Assembly (NCBI GenBank): GCA_014305285.1 | Contig: JACRSG010000006.1 | Location: 1-64,000 of the forward strand | Reading direction: 5' to 3' | DNA length: 64,000 nucleotides | DNA from: Campylobacter jejuni | Lineage (GTDB): Bacteria; Campylobacterota; Campylobacteria; Campylobacterales; Campylobacteraceae | Shown here: positions 55,269 to 64,000 of the stretch, one piece after another | How the letters are laid out: each line of letters opens with the position of its first letter | Position numbering within the stretch: the first letter of the stretch is position 1 | Translations under genes and position numbers: made by a program | The notes under the pieces: generated by a model | Databases searched by the model: none | Told to the model about the DNA's origin: nothing | The model's input: only the letters and a program-made list of their open reading frames with translations

Positions 55269-56224
55269 GAGTATTAACAGGGCTTCAGCCGAGTGGCGAT
55301 TTGCATATAGGTAATTATTTTGGTGCGATTAAACAAATGGTAGATGCACAAGAAAAAAGCCAAATGTTTATATTTATTGCCAATTATCATGCTATGACTT
55401 CTTCTCAAGATGGAGAAAAACTTAAGCAAAATTTCCTTAAAGCTGCTGCGGCTTTTTTAAGTCTTGGTATAGATGCTCAAAAAAGCATTTTTTGGTTGCA
55501 AAGTGATGTTAAGGAAGTTATGGAGCTTTATTGGATTTTATCGCAATTTACTCCTATGGGTTTGCTAGATCGTGCACATAGCTACAAGGATAAAGTTGCT
55601 AAGGGACTTAGTGCTTCGCATGGGCTTTTTTCTTATCCTGTTTTAATGGCAGCAGATATTTTGCTTTTTGATACACAAATTGTCCCTGTGGGAAAAGATC
55701 AAATCCAACATGTTGAAATCGCACGTGATATCGCCTTAAAAGTTAATAATGAATGGGGTGAAATTTTTACCCTTCCAGAAGCTAGAGTCAATGAAGAAGT
55801 AGCCGTAGTTGTAGGCACTGATGGGGCAAAAATGAGTAAATCTTATCAAAATACTATAAATATTTTTAGTAGTGAAAAAGTCTTAAAAAAACAAATTTCT
55901 TCTATAGTAACAGATAGTACTGCCTTAGAAGATCCAAAAGATCATGCAAACTGCAATGTTTTTAAAATCGCAAAGCTTTTTTTAGATGAAGCAGGGCAAA
56001 AAGAATTACAAACACGCTATGAAAAAGGTGGTGAGGGTTATGGGCATTTTAAAATGTATTTAAATGAGCTTGTAAATGCTTATTTTAAAGAAGCCAGAGA
56101 AAAATATAATGAGCTTTTAGAAAAACCTTTGCATTTAAAAGAAATTTTGGATTTTGGTGCAACAAAGGCAAGAAAAATTGCCCAAGAAAAAATGCAAAAA
56201 ATTTATGAAAAAATCGGACTTTAA
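55265..56224 (+). CDS. trpS: Tryptophanyl-tRNA synthetase TrpS
   Basis: Class Ic aminoacyl-tRNA synthetase of 319 residues. The HIGH motif is [13 protein letters not shown] and the KMSKS motif appears as GAKMSKSY. Tryptophan-pocket region LLMAADIL-type sequence ([13 protein letters not shown]) and [18 protein letters not shown] are present. It is co-transcribed with aroK and serS; the overlap of 4 bases with aroK indicates coupling. Confidence 0.97.
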   Translation: MRVLTGLQPSGDLHIGNYFGAIKQMVDAQEKSQMFIFIANYHAMTSSQDGEKLKQNFLKAAAAFLSLGIDAQKSIFWLQSDVKEVMELYWILSQFTPMGLLDRAHSYKDKVAKGLSASHGLFSYPVLMAADILLFDTQIVPVGKDQIQHVEIARDIALKVNNEWGEIFTLPEARVNEEVAVVVGTDGAKMSKSYQNTINIFSSEKVLKKQISSIVTDSTALEDPKDHANCNVFKIAKLFLDEAGQKELQTRYEKGGEGYGHFKMYLNELVNAYFKEAREKYNELLEKPLHLKEILDFGATKARKIAQEKMQKIYEKIGL

Positions 56225-56234
56225 GGAGTAGCAA

Positions 56235-57470
56235 ATGCTAGATTTAAAAAATTTGCAAAATAATTTTGATGAAGTGGCTAAAAAGCTAAAAAATAAAAAA
56301 GTTGATGAAAATATCTTAAAAAAACTTGCTGAGCTTTTTGCAAGTTTAAAAAAAGAAAAAACAGTCTTAGAAGAATTTCAAGCTTTTCAAAATAAATTCA
56401 GCAAAGAGCTTGCCACAGATCAAGATAAAGAAAGTTTAAAAGCAAAATTAAGCGAAAATAAAAGCAAAATTAATGAGCAAAGTGCTAAAGTAAATGCTTT
56501 AGAAAATGAGCTTGAAGAAATTGCTCATGCTATCCCAAATATCCCTGATGAATGCGTGCCTGCAGGTGAAGGTGAAGATGAAGATGTGGAGCTTAAAAAA
56601 GTTTTAAATCTACCTAGCTTTGATTTTACTCCAAAAGAACATTTTGAGTTAGGGGAGAGTTTAAATTGGCTTGATTTTGTGCGTGGGGTGAAAATTTCAC
56701 AAAGTCGTTTTTGTGTGCTTAAAAATGAGGGGGCTTTATTAAGCCGTGCTTTGGTAAATTATATGATAGATTTTAACAGAAGTCGTGGATTTGAATTTGT
56801 TAATGTGCCTTTTTTGGTAAATGGTGCTACTATGTTTGGAACAGGGCAGTTGCCAAAATTTAAAGAAGATATGTATAAAGTAGATGATGAGGATTTGTAT
56901 TTAATTTCAACTTCTGAAATTCCAGTAACCAATCTTTATAGTGGAGAAATTTTAGCTAGCGAAACTTTACCGATAAAAATGACTTGTTATAGTGCTTGTT
57001 TTAGAAAAGAAGCGGGCAGTGCAGGGCGTGATACAAGAGGGATTATAAGACAACATCAGTTTGAAAAAGTAGAACTTGTAAGTATTACTAAACCTGAGCA
57101 AAGCGATAGTGTGTTTAACGAAATGCTTGAATGTGCAAGTGATTTACTCAGTTCTTTAGGTTTAGCACACAGACATTTAATGCTTTGCACGGGAGATTTG
57201 GGCTTTAGTGCGGCAAAAACTGTGGATCTTGAAGTGTGGCTTCCAGGGCAAAATAAATATCGTGAGATCAGTTCTGTTTCAAATTGTCGTGATTTTCAAG
57301 CAAGACGTGCTAAAATTCGCTATAAAAATGAACAAGGAAAAAATGAACTCGTTCATACTCTTAATGGCTCATCTTTGGCGGTAGGAAGAACCTTAGTAGC
57401 GATTATGGAAAATTATCAGGATAAAGAAGGAAAAATTCATATTCCTGACGCTTTGAAAAAATATTTTTAA
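56235..57470 (+). CDS. serS: Seryl-tRNA synthetase SerS
   Basis: Class II synthetase of 411 residues. Residues about 1-100 form the antiparallel coiled-coil arm that contacts tRNA-Ser (rich in Lys/Glu/Leu heptads). The catalytic core has motif 1 around [22 protein letters not shown], the [10 protein letters not shown] loop, motif 2 [25 protein letters not shown] and motif 3 [20 protein letters not shown]. It starts 10 bases after trpS behind AAGGAG. Confidence 0.97.
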   Translation: MLDLKNLQNNFDEVAKKLKNKKVDENILKKLAELFASLKKEKTVLEEFQAFQNKFSKELATDQDKESLKAKLSENKSKINEQSAKVNALENELEEIAHAIPNIPDECVPAGEGEDEDVELKKVLNLPSFDFTPKEHFELGESLNWLDFVRGVKISQSRFCVLKNEGALLSRALVNYMIDFNRSRGFEFVNVPFLVNGATMFGTGQLPKFKEDMYKVDDEDLYLISTSEIPVTNLYSGEILASETLPIKMTCYSACFRKEAGSAGRDTRGIIRQHQFEKVELVSITKPEQSDSVFNEMLECASDLLSSLGLAHRHLMLCTGDLGFSAAKTVDLEVWLPGQNKYREISSVSNCRDFQARRAKIRYKNEQGKNELVHTLNGSSLAVGRTLVAIMENYQDKEGKIHIPDALKKYF

Positions 57471-57479
57471 AGAGTATAG

Positions 57480-59942
57480 ATGGCTGAACAAGAAGATATA
57501 ATACTAGAAAAATCTGAAGATGGCTTAAATCAATCAAGACTTGATGAGAGTTTAGAGGGATTTAAGGGGCAAGAGGGGCAAGCCCCAGAAGATGAAGAAT
57601 TTGCATCATTACCAGAAGAATTACCTCAAGAAAATAGTGATAGTGGTTTTAAATTTACAAGAGAAAGTGCACCTGAAGATGTGTCAACTTTTGAAGAAGT
57701 TGAAAGTCAAGAGCCTATACCTTGGTATAAAGATCGTAAGTTTATGTCTCTTGTAGGTTTATCTTTGGGGATTGTTTGTATTTTAGTTTTTACGCTTTTT
57801 TATTTAACTTTTAGCGAAGGAAAAATTAAACCAGATATTATAGCTTCTAAGCCTTTAGAACAACCTGTTGTTATGCCTGATGAATCATATAAATATAATG
57901 ATATACAAAGAATTGATGGTATGATCCAAAAAGCAAATGCTTTATATTTAAAGGGTGAAGTTGAACAGGCTTTAAAAGTTTATGAGCAAGTTGCCGTATA
58001 TAATGAATCTTTATCTAATTATAATCTAGGTGTTTCTCAAATGAATGAGAATAAATTTCAAGAAGCTTTTGAAAGCTTTAAAAAAGCTATAGCTAATGGT
58101 GAAAACCAAAGTGTAGCCGCTATCAATGCTGCTGTTTGTGCTTTAAAGCTTAATGATAAGGAAAAATTTAGATATTATATTGATTTAGCTCAAGTGTATC
58201 TTCCAAAAGAAGGAAAATCAAAACTATATGATTATTATTTAAGCTTAATTAATTATTATAAAGGATATTATCCTGAGGCCTTGCAAATGTTACAAAGAAC
58301 AGATGTGGAGCCGTATTCTGATGTTGCAAAGTATTTGTCTGCTAAAATTTATGCAAAAATGGACTTTGATTCCAAGGCTATACAGCAATTAAATTCTCAA
58401 GGCAATTTTGAATCTAGTTTGTCTTTGGGCCTTTTATATGCTAGAATAGGAGAATACGCTAAAGCTAAAGTCGCTTTAAGTACGGCGATGAAAATTGAAA
58501 GAGATTTTAATCAGAGTTTGGCGGCTTTAACGTTGGTTGATATTAAAACAGGAAATTATCAAGATATGTTAGCACGCTTGCAAAATTCTTATGATAATGA
58601 TAAAGATAGATATAAGATTTTAGATACTTATAAAATTCAAGTTCGTTTAAATAAGGATCTTTTTAATATAGCAGTTGCTCAAAATTCTTTTTCAAAAGAT
58701 TTACTAAAAAAGCAAAAAGATCAATTTGATTTACTTTTTTATTTTGCACCTTATCAAGTTTTTGATAGTAAGCAAGCCGCTTTATATATTAAAAAAGCTA
58801 ATGTTACAGATTTTGTAGATGATAGTAGTGATGCAGGAAATTATCTTAATGCAAGCAAAGCTATTTCATCCACTAATGTAAAAATTGCCAATATTATTAA
58901 CTATGCATTAAATCAGAAGTTACGCCTTGCTAACCAAGAATTTCAAAAACTTATCAAGAATTATCCAGAACATAGTATTTTGCATTATAATTTGGCTTTA
59001 ACCTATGCCCAAATGCAAAATTATGAACTTGCTTATAAGCATTTTTCAAGTTCATATCATCTTAATCCTAAAAATTACTTAGCAGGTGCTTTTGCTATGT
59101 TTTGTGCAAAATTAATTGACATTGACACAACTAAACTTTACAATGAAATTCTTGATAACATAGCCGCTGATTCTAATTTTAAAGCTAATATGCAAAAAAG
59201 TATGTTATTTTTAGTTAATAATAATTATATTTCCATGCTTCCTTATTTAGATGAATCAAAAAAAGATACACCTTTGAGTTTGATTTTTGAAGCTATTGTT
59301 GCTAAAAATAATAACCTTAATAATCAAGTAGATGTGAAAATCGCTAAATTACGTTCAGAATTGCCTGAAGACATTTTGGCAAATATTTTGTATTTTAATT
59401 CTTTAAATTCAAATTTAAATATTAAAGAATATGCTCAAAATGTTCAAATTCATTTTAAAAATTTAAAACTTGATTATCGTAGTGTTTTTGGTGGGCCAAA
59501 TATTGCTAGGGAATTTTATGTTAATTTAATGCATATTGCAGGACTTTTAAATTTAGAAAGACAGAAATTTAAAGAGTTGATTAATGTTTCAGAAACAAAA
59601 GATGAGGGTATTTTACAAACTTTAGCTTATTTAGATATTTTTGCACAGCAATACGAGGAGGCTTATGCACTTTATAATTCTTTGATTGATGATTATGGAG
59701 CTAAAGATACTAAAACTTTATTTTTAGCAGCCGTAGCAGCCGTAGGTGCAAATAATCCAAATTCGGCTATAGCACTTTTGCAGCTTTCTAAACTTACAGA
59801 TAAAAACAATAAAGAAAGTAAAGCAGCTCTTGGCATGTTATATCAAGAGGTAAAAAACTATGAAGCTGCGATATTTCAGTACAAAACTTTACCTAATAAT
59901 TTTAAAAGTGAATTTTTTACTTTTGATATTAATAACAATTAA
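57480..59942 (+). CDS. pflB: TPR-rich flagellar disk protein PflB
   Basis: A large protein (820 residues) recognised by context and architecture as PflB, the paralysed-flagellum protein that with PflA builds periplasmic disks supporting the wide Campylobacter stator ring. It has an acidic cytoplasmic N-terminus (about 1-85), one membrane helix (about 88-111, SLVGLSLGIVCILVFTLFYL), and a periplasmic domain of repeated TPR-like helices such as LYLKGEVEQALKVYEQVAVYN and LAYAQMQN-type units (ALTYAQMQNYELAYKHFSSS). It follows serS by 9 bases. The family name is from recall. Confidence 0.82.
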   Translation: MAEQEDIILEKSEDGLNQSRLDESLEGFKGQEGQAPEDEEFASLPEELPQENSDSGFKFTRESAPEDVSTFEEVESQEPIPWYKDRKFMSLVGLSLGIVCILVFTLFYLTFSEGKIKPDIIASKPLEQPVVMPDESYKYNDIQRIDGMIQKANALYLKGEVEQALKVYEQVAVYNESLSNYNLGVSQMNENKFQEAFESFKKAIANGENQSVAAINAAVCALKLNDKEKFRYYIDLAQVYLPKEGKSKLYDYYLSLINYYKGYYPEALQMLQRTDVEPYSDVAKYLSAKIYAKMDFDSKAIQQLNSQGNFESSLSLGLLYARIGEYAKAKVALSTAMKIERDFNQSLAALTLVDIKTGNYQDMLARLQNSYDNDKDRYKILDTYKIQVRLNKDLFNIAVAQNSFSKDLLKKQKDQFDLLFYFAPYQVFDSKQAALYIKKANVTDFVDDSSDAGNYLNASKAISSTNVKIANIINYALNQKLRLANQEFQKLIKNYPEHSILHYNLALTYAQMQNYELAYKHFSSSYHLNPKNYLAGAFAMFCAKLIDIDTTKLYNEILDNIAADSNFKANMQKSMLFLVNNNYISMLPYLDESKKDTPLSLIFEAIVAKNNNLNNQVDVKIAKLRSELPEDILANILYFNSLNSNLNIKEYAQNVQIHFKNLKLDYRSVFGGPNIAREFYVNLMHIAGLLNLERQKFKELINVSETKDEGILQTLAYLDIFAQQYEEAYALYNSLIDDYGAKDTKTLFLAAVAAVGANNPNSAIALLQLSKLTDKNNKESKAALGMLYQEVKNYEAAIFQYKTLPNNFKSEFFTFDINNN

Positions 59943-59970
59943 AAATGCTTAGAAATTTCTAAGCATTTTT
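59941..59970. terminator. Bidirectional terminator between pflB and the gene at 59973
   Basis: A perfect 30-base palindrome (AAAAATGCTTAGAAA followed by its reverse complement) begins within the pflB stop codon and ends 2 bases before the convergent stop. Both strands end in a T-run of five. Confidence 0.88.
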
Positions 59971-59972
59971 AA

Positions 59973-60608
59973 TTAAGCTTGAAGATCTAGAGTTTTCCCC
60001 CCTAGTTCATCGATGCGATCACTAACTTTTTTAAGTGCTGCATCTATTGTATCTTGACTAATTTGAGGAAGTTCTCCACCCCACATTTTTTCTGCTTGCT
60101 CAAATCCTTTTTTCATACCTTCAAGACCTTTTTTTAATTTTTCAACATCATCGCCACCGCCTTTAATAACAAAATCGGCGATGCGACTGGCTGTATTTTC
60201 CACCCCAAAAAAACCATCTTCACTTACAAGTTGTTGAAGTTCATCTGTATTCATATCAAGTGGATTTTTGCCACTGTAGCCTAAAGATGCAAAATCAATA
60301 TTTGTAAGTATAGATTTTGCAGTATCTAAATTGGCACCATTTAAAAGACTCTCTAGTCCAGTTTGGGCATTGCTTGAACCTATTGCAGTATTCATTATTT
60401 GCTGTTGAAACTGAACTAGGTAAATTTGCGTAATGCCCTTTCCACCAAGTGCATTTAATTTTTCAAGGGTATTTTTATCTATATCCTTGCTAGAATTAGC
60501 ACTTTGAACATTTTTGTCTTTTGTGTTTTCCTTAGCATCATCTGCCTTCTTATTGCTAACTTGTGTTTGTGCCATGCTAGCGATATTTGAAAAAGTATTC
60601 ACTTGCAT
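59973..60608 (-). CDS. Flagellum-coexpressed protein of unknown function (sigma-28 promoter)
   Basis: A 211-residue soluble protein with no signal peptide. The N-terminus (MQVNTFSNIASMAQTQVSNKK) is polar and Ser/Gln/Asn-rich, resembling type III secretion or flagellar-export N-termini. The rest is helical, with GYSGKNPLDMNTDELQQLVSEDGFFGVENTASRIADFV as its most distinctive segment. It has a near-consensus FliA promoter. I recall it as one of the sigma-28-dependent flagellar coexpressed determinants implicated in colonisation. Biochemical role unknown. Confidence 0.8.
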   Translation of the reverse strand: MQVNTFSNIASMAQTQVSNKKADDAKENTKDKNVQSANSSKDIDKNTLEKLNALGGKGITQIYLVQFQQQIMNTAIGSSNAQTGLESLLNGANLDTAKSILTNIDFASLGYSGKNPLDMNTDELQQLVSEDGFFGVENTASRIADFVIKGGGDDVEKLKKGLEGMKKGFEQAEKMWGGELPQISQDTIDAALKKVSDRIDELGGKTLDLQA

Positions 60609-60637
60609 ATTTGCTCCTTTGTGTGAGGCTTTAATTT

Positions 60638-60664
60638 ATATCGACTTTTGATTTAAAAAATTTA
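60638..60664 (-). promoter_or_regulatory. Sigma-28 (FliA) promoter of the gene at 59973
   Basis: On the minus strand TAAA (60661-60664) and GTCGATAT (60638-60645) are separated by exactly 15 bases. This matches the FliA consensus TAAA-N15-GCCGATAA with two mismatches. It lies about 30 bases upstream of the ATG, whose RBS is AAAGGAGC. Confidence 0.85.
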
Positions 60665-60670
60665 TAATGA

Positions 60671-60703
60671 CATTAAATTCCTTATTTTCAAAGGAATTTA
60701 ATG
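60671..60703 (-). terminator. Hairpin after pyk
   Basis: A perfect 13-bp stem (CATTAAATTCCTT / AAGGAATTTAATG) with a 7-base loop sits 3 bases past the pyk stop. Its T-run is weak (ATTATAAATTTTTT on the minus strand), and it directly adjoins the -35 of the sigma-28 promoter, so it may insulate that promoter from pyk transcription. Confidence 0.65.
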
Positions 60704-60705
60704 TT

Positions 60706-62148
60706 TTATTGCAGGTAATAAGCAATTTGCTCTTTATTGAGAATGCGGATAAGATTACTAGTGCCTTCTATTCCTGCTGGAAAGCCTGCAGTTAGAAGAT
60801 AACATTTATCTTCATCCATAAAACCTTTTTCAACACTTGATCTTACAGAATCTTTTAATAATTCTGTAAGATCATTACTCTTGTTAACTAAGATCGCAGG
60901 ATTAACTCCCCAAACTATACTTAAAGAGTTTAAGGTTTTTTCACAATGCCCTACCGCTATGATTTCTATATTCGGACGATATCTTGCAATTTTAATAGCA
61001 GATTTTCCACTACTTGTTAAAGAAAAAATAGCATCAGCGTTAAGATCTGTTGCAAGATGAGCCGAAGAACGCATGATTTTATCTGTATTGTCTAAATCAT
61101 TAAAATCATTAAATTTATTATATGGATACCGTTTTTCTGTTTCTATTATAGTTTGGCACATTATATCAACAGCGTTTGCAGGATCTATACCAACGGCACT
61201 TTCTTCACTTAACATTACTGCATCTGTTCCATCTAAAACAGCATTTGCGACATCTGAAATTTCAGCTCTTGTGGCGGTTTTGCTTTTGGCTAATGAAAAA
61301 AGCATCTGAGTTGCAGTAATAACAGGCTTAGAGGCATTGTTTGCTTTTTGTATGATTTCTTTTTGGATATTAGGAACTTTATAATAAGGCACTTCAATAC
61401 CTAAGTCTCCTCTTGCAACCATTATACCATCACTAGATTTAATAATTTCATCAATATTTTCTACTGCATCAAATTTTTCAATTTTTGCAAAAATAGATAT
61501 TTTTGCGTTATTTTCTGCCAAAATTTCACGAACTTCATCAATATCGTGTGCATTTTGTACAAAAGATATTGCTAAAAAATCTACTTCATTTTTTATACCC
61601 CAAAGTAAATCATTTTTATCTTTTTGTGTAATAACATCAATATTGATTTTAGTATTTGGAAAATTAATACCTTTATTTGAGTTTAAAAAACCATCATTTT
61701 CTATAATGGTTTCAATTTTTTGATCGTTTATGCTTATTACTTTAGTGCGAATTGATCCATCGTATAGATAAATATATTCATCAATTTTTAACATATCTAA
61801 AATAGATCTTTGATTAATACTGATTTTATAATGATTTTGAGCAATCCTCTCCCCTAAAATTGTTTCACGATAAAAATCAAGCCTATCGCCCTTTTTAAAT
61901 TCAAATGGTTCTTTAAGTTCACCTGTACGAATTTTAGGACCACTAATGTCTTGTAAAATTCCAATACGAGTATGCAATTCTTTAGCTACTCTTCTTATGG
62001 TATCTAAGTTTTTTTTATGATACTCATGTGTTCCATGAGAAAAGTTTAAACGGAAAACATTTACACCATTGATAATCATTTGGCGTAGAATTTCTTCCTT
62101 TTCACTTGCTGGACCTACTGTGGCTACAATTTTTGTTTTTTTAAGCAT
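60706..62148 (-). CDS. pyk: Pyruvate kinase Pyk
   Basis: Converts phosphoenolpyruvate and ADP to pyruvate and ATP. The 480-residue protein has the N-terminal KTKIVATVGPASEK, RLNFSHG, the catalytic Lys in SIFAKIEKFDAVEN, the metal-binding MVARGDLGIEVP, and TATQMLFS in the active site. The C-terminal regulatory domain ends TAGFPAGIEGTSNLIRIL. Campylobacter lacks phosphofructokinase, so the enzyme probably serves lower glycolysis and amino acid catabolism. AAGGAG precedes the start. Confidence 0.96.
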   Translation of the reverse strand: MLKKTKIVATVGPASEKEEILRQMIINGVNVFRLNFSHGTHEYHKKNLDTIRRVAKELHTRIGILQDISGPKIRTGELKEPFEFKKGDRLDFYRETILGERIAQNHYKISINQRSILDMLKIDEYIYLYDGSIRTKVISINDQKIETIIENDGFLNSNKGINFPNTKINIDVITQKDKNDLLWGIKNEVDFLAISFVQNAHDIDEVREILAENNAKISIFAKIEKFDAVENIDEIIKSSDGIMVARGDLGIEVPYYKVPNIQKEIIQKANNASKPVITATQMLFSLAKSKTATRAEISDVANAVLDGTDAVMLSEESAVGIDPANAVDIMCQTIIETEKRYPYNKFNDFNDLDNTDKIMRSSAHLATDLNADAIFSLTSSGKSAIKIARYRPNIEIIAVGHCEKTLNSLSIVWGVNPAILVNKSNDLTELLKDSVRSSVEKGFMDEDKCYLLTAGFPAGIEGTSNLIRILNKEQIAYYLQ

Positions 62149-62196
62149 GGCAAACTCCTTTTGAAATTATTGTAGCTAAAAATAGAAACAAAATGA

Positions 62197-63543
62197 TTAC
62201 AATAATTCTGAAGAAAATTTATCTTGGTTAAATTCTATTCCTAGATAATTGCATATAAGCTTTGCATCTCTTTCAGCATTTCCTAAACAACTTGTTGCTC
62301 CAGGACTTGGAGTCATATTGAAAATAATGCCAGGGGTTTCTGTGATGCTTGCTTCACCTAGCATTAATTCTCCTTTAGTTTTATCAATAACTTGCGGTCT
62401 TACGCCTCCAAAACCCTTTGCATAATAAATATCACTTGCTTTAAGACTTGGGACTATTTTTTTAGCATTTTTAACAAATAAGCTTTTATCAATAAAAGGT
62501 AGTTCAAAAAGATAATTATACAAGATGTAATTTCTAATTGTTGCATCTTTAAACATATTAAAAGTTACTTTTAAAACAGTTTTATCAAGTTTTAGTGCTT
62601 CGAAAAATTCCGGAACTGATTTTAAACCATGATAACGTTCTAGTTTTGGAATAACAAGTGCCGTAGGTCCAAAGCGAGTGTTCATATCAGCAAGTAAATC
62701 AGGATCTCCATGAAGAGCTGCAAATGGAAGTTTAGGATTTTGTACCATATAAACCTTGCCATTTAAAAGTTTTTGTTTGGTTAAATAAAAACTTCCTGCA
62801 ACAGGCCAACAAGACTTATCCATACCTAAATTCATTTTATGTGCTAAATATAAAGAGTGTGCCCCAGCATTAACAACTACGCTTTTGGCACGGTATTCTT
62901 GATGATTTGAGGTTTTTAATATAAAAATATCATCCTTTTTTTCTATGTGAACAATTTCTTGATTAAAGGCAACGAAAGTGTTTTTATTTTGTTTTTGTGC
63001 TTGTTCTATTAGATTTATACTCATTTTCCCAAAATCTACAGTTGTAAAAACTTCACCCTTTTCAACACCCATAGCACAGATATTTTCAGGTCTATCTTGT
63101 TTGCAATCTTCTCCGAAAACAACCTTAGGTTCAATTTGTTTGATTTTCGCTTTATCGAAAAATTTTATATAAGGATAAAGTTCTTTAAATTCTTCATAGC
63201 GTTTTTTCATATAATCACATTCTATATCCCCAACAGCTAGAGCCATTTTTTGATGAGAAAACATGAAATTATTTTGTGCATTTTGCATGAGTCCATATTT
63301 AACTATCATATCAGCCGTTCTTTTTACTTTTTGCGCTTTTTCTAGAGTATAATTGGTTTCAATATCTCCACAATGAATGGTTTGAGAATTACTTGTTCCT
63401 TTAGAATTTAATGTTGCAGCTGTATTATATTTTTCTATCAAAGCAATATTTTTAATATTTGTATATCTTGCAAGCTCGTAAAATAATGCTGCTCCTGAAA
63501 TTCCAGCTCCGATGACAAGTGCATCAAATTCTTGTTGGCTCAT
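62197..63543 (-). CDS. mqo: FAD-dependent malate/2-hydroxyacid:quinone oxidoreductase (Mqo-like)
   Basis: A 448-residue flavoprotein with the N-terminal FAD-binding motif DALVIGAGISGAALFYELA. Further family features are NSKGTSNSQTIHCGDIE, GEVFTTVDFGKMS and the C-terminal SPGATSCLGNAERDAKLI. It donates electrons from L-malate or a related 2-hydroxyacid to menaquinone, linking the TCA cycle to respiration. The related L-2-hydroxyglutarate oxidase family is an alternative call. AAGG precedes the start. It is near pyk but separated by 48 bases. Confidence 0.85.
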   Translation of the reverse strand: MSQQEFDALVIGAGISGAALFYELARYTNIKNIALIEKYNTAATLNSKGTSNSQTIHCGDIETNYTLEKAQKVKRTADMIVKYGLMQNAQNNFMFSHQKMALAVGDIECDYMKKRYEEFKELYPYIKFFDKAKIKQIEPKVVFGEDCKQDRPENICAMGVEKGEVFTTVDFGKMSINLIEQAQKQNKNTFVAFNQEIVHIEKKDDIFILKTSNHQEYRAKSVVVNAGAHSLYLAHKMNLGMDKSCWPVAGSFYLTKQKLLNGKVYMVQNPKLPFAALHGDPDLLADMNTRFGPTALVIPKLERYHGLKSVPEFFEALKLDKTVLKVTFNMFKDATIRNYILYNYLFELPFIDKSLFVKNAKKIVPSLKASDIYYAKGFGGVRPQVIDKTKGELMLGEASITETPGIIFNMTPSPGATSCLGNAERDAKLICNYLGIEFNQDKFSSELL

Positions 63544-63660
63544 TCTTTTTCCTTTTTTATTTTAATAAACTTTTTTCTAAATAGAAGTTTAATTGAATTT
63601 GTTTTACAAAAAGTTAAATTTCATTAAGGTTTGATATCAATGAGAATTTTTGTAACATTT
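63544..63660. other. Short intergenic stretch between mqo and coaX
   Basis: AT-rich, holding the mqo RBS (complement of 63547-63551) and probably its promoter. On the minus strand it follows the coaX stop. No strong terminator hairpin is evident after coaX. Confidence 0.4.
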
Positions 63661-64000
63661 TTAACAAAGTAAATTAGGATTTTCTTTTATAATTTTTTTC
63701 ATTCCTCGAAAGATTAAAAGTTTATCATAAATTGCGTGATCAAAATAATTTGCTAAAAACTGTCCATCTCCACCAGTGAAATAAAGCTTTTTATTTTGAG
63801 TGGCATCTTTTATCAGTAGATAAATTCCTTTAAAAACACCATAACTTAAAGCATCCATGGTTTTTTGCGGGAATGCATCAAGACTAACTTGAGTATTAAA
63901 TTCACTTTTTAATCGTGGTGAAATATGGCTATAAATTTTTTTATAATTTGCAATACCTGGTAAGATAAAACCACCAAGATGTATAGAATTAGAAATAATA
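63661..64000 (-). CDS. coaX: Type III pantothenate kinase CoaX, 5'-truncated by the window edge
   Basis: The minus-strand frame is open from the window end to the stop at 63661, giving the C-terminal 112 or so residues; the ATG at 63858 is internal. It reads HLGGFILPGIANYKKIYSH, then TMDALSYGVFKGIYLLI and LYFTGGDGQFLANYFDHAIYDKLLIFRGM, matching the second half of CoaX (HxGGxIxPG and TGGDG motifs of the ASKHA fold). The enzyme catalyses the first step of coenzyme A synthesis. Unlike most CoaX, it may need monovalent cation; this is family knowledge. Confidence 0.88.
   Translation of the reverse strand, partial: IISNSIHLGGFILPGIANYKKIYSHISPRLKSEFNTQVSLDAFPQKTMDALSYGVFKGIYLLIKDATQNKKLYFTGGDGQFLANYFDHAIYDKLLIFRGMKKIIKENPNLLC

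Noticed and set aside
1-64000. Poly-G phase-variable tracts, CRISPR repeats, tRNAs and insertion sequences
   Set aside because: I looked for long G or C runs, regularly spaced repeats, tRNA-like cloverleaf sequences and transposase motifs and found none. Only A/T runs are long, as expected from base composition.

Overview
The window is AT-rich, densely packed chromosomal DNA from an epsilonproteobacterium, almost certainly Campylobacter jejuni or a very close relative. The identification rests on recalled protein families and gene order: the cmeABC efflux operon with cmeR, the orphan regulator CosR, a trp operon with fused trpGD and no trpC, PflB, and the run serS-trpS-aroK-der. No database search was possible. 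I saw no tRNA, rRNA, insertion sequence, prophage, CRISPR array or long poly-G contingency tract.

Layout. 1-3.6 kb: end of an unknown gene, then ubiE, xseA and serC. 3.6-3.95 kb: a broken ridA. 3.9-7.2 kb (minus strand): ndk-yceD-rpmF-plsX-fabH, joining translation, ribosome assembly and the start of fatty acid and phospholipid synthesis, plus ferredoxin fdxA. 7.45 kb: ahpC, divergent from fdxA across a region with a PerR-like box and a perfect 16-bp hairpin. 8.2-10.8 kb: flhB, then motA-motB on the other strand. 10.8-13.4 kb: polA. 13.6-14.5 kb: a fused remnant of an MFS transporter gene and a nucleoside hydrolase gene. 14.5-18.7 kb: a YqaA-like membrane protein, uvrA and a TauE/SafE permease. 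18.9-24.4 kb: a short possible leader ORF and trpE-trpGD-trpF-trpB-trpA. 24.5-26 kb: a CheX-like protein, fliN and a FliO-like protein. 26-29.5 kb (minus): ppx/gppA-fdxB, cosR, and plsY-folB. 29.7-33.1 kb: a dihaem cytochrome c peroxidase, glmM-lspA-hemJ, then a decayed HemN/HemW-like radical SAM gene. 33.7-41.8 kb: a small orphan gene and ccoG-cmeR-cmeABC on the minus strand. 42-48.5 kb: rpsU, a lipoprotein/ATP-grasp pair, a 2-hydroxyacid dehydrogenase, yajQ, a second lipoprotein, an exported protein and an AAA ATPase. 48.5-53.3 kb (minus): msrPQ, then pyrF-nusB-ribH-kdsA and an EamA exporter. 53.4-60 kb: der-aroK-trpS-serS-pflB. 60-64 kb (minus): a gene with a sigma-28-type promoter, pyk, an FAD malate/2-hydroxyacid:quinone oxidoreductase, and the 3' part of coaX.

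The most unusual feature is gene decay. Four loci are broken. ridA is frameshifted. The MFS and nucleoside hydrolase genes are joined by a deletion and frameshifted. The HemN/HemW-like gene is deleted and has lost Cys residues of its cluster motif. cmeR, repressor of the main multidrug efflux pump, has a one-base contraction of a poly-A run that replaces its C-terminus, while its operator dyad upstream of cmeA is intact. This pattern suggests a lineage that is losing genes, or in the single-base cases possibly sequencing error. The least characterised intact region is 42.3-48.5 kb, where envelope proteins of unknown function are encoded beside an ATP-grasp ligase and an AAA ATPase with an altered Walker B motif.
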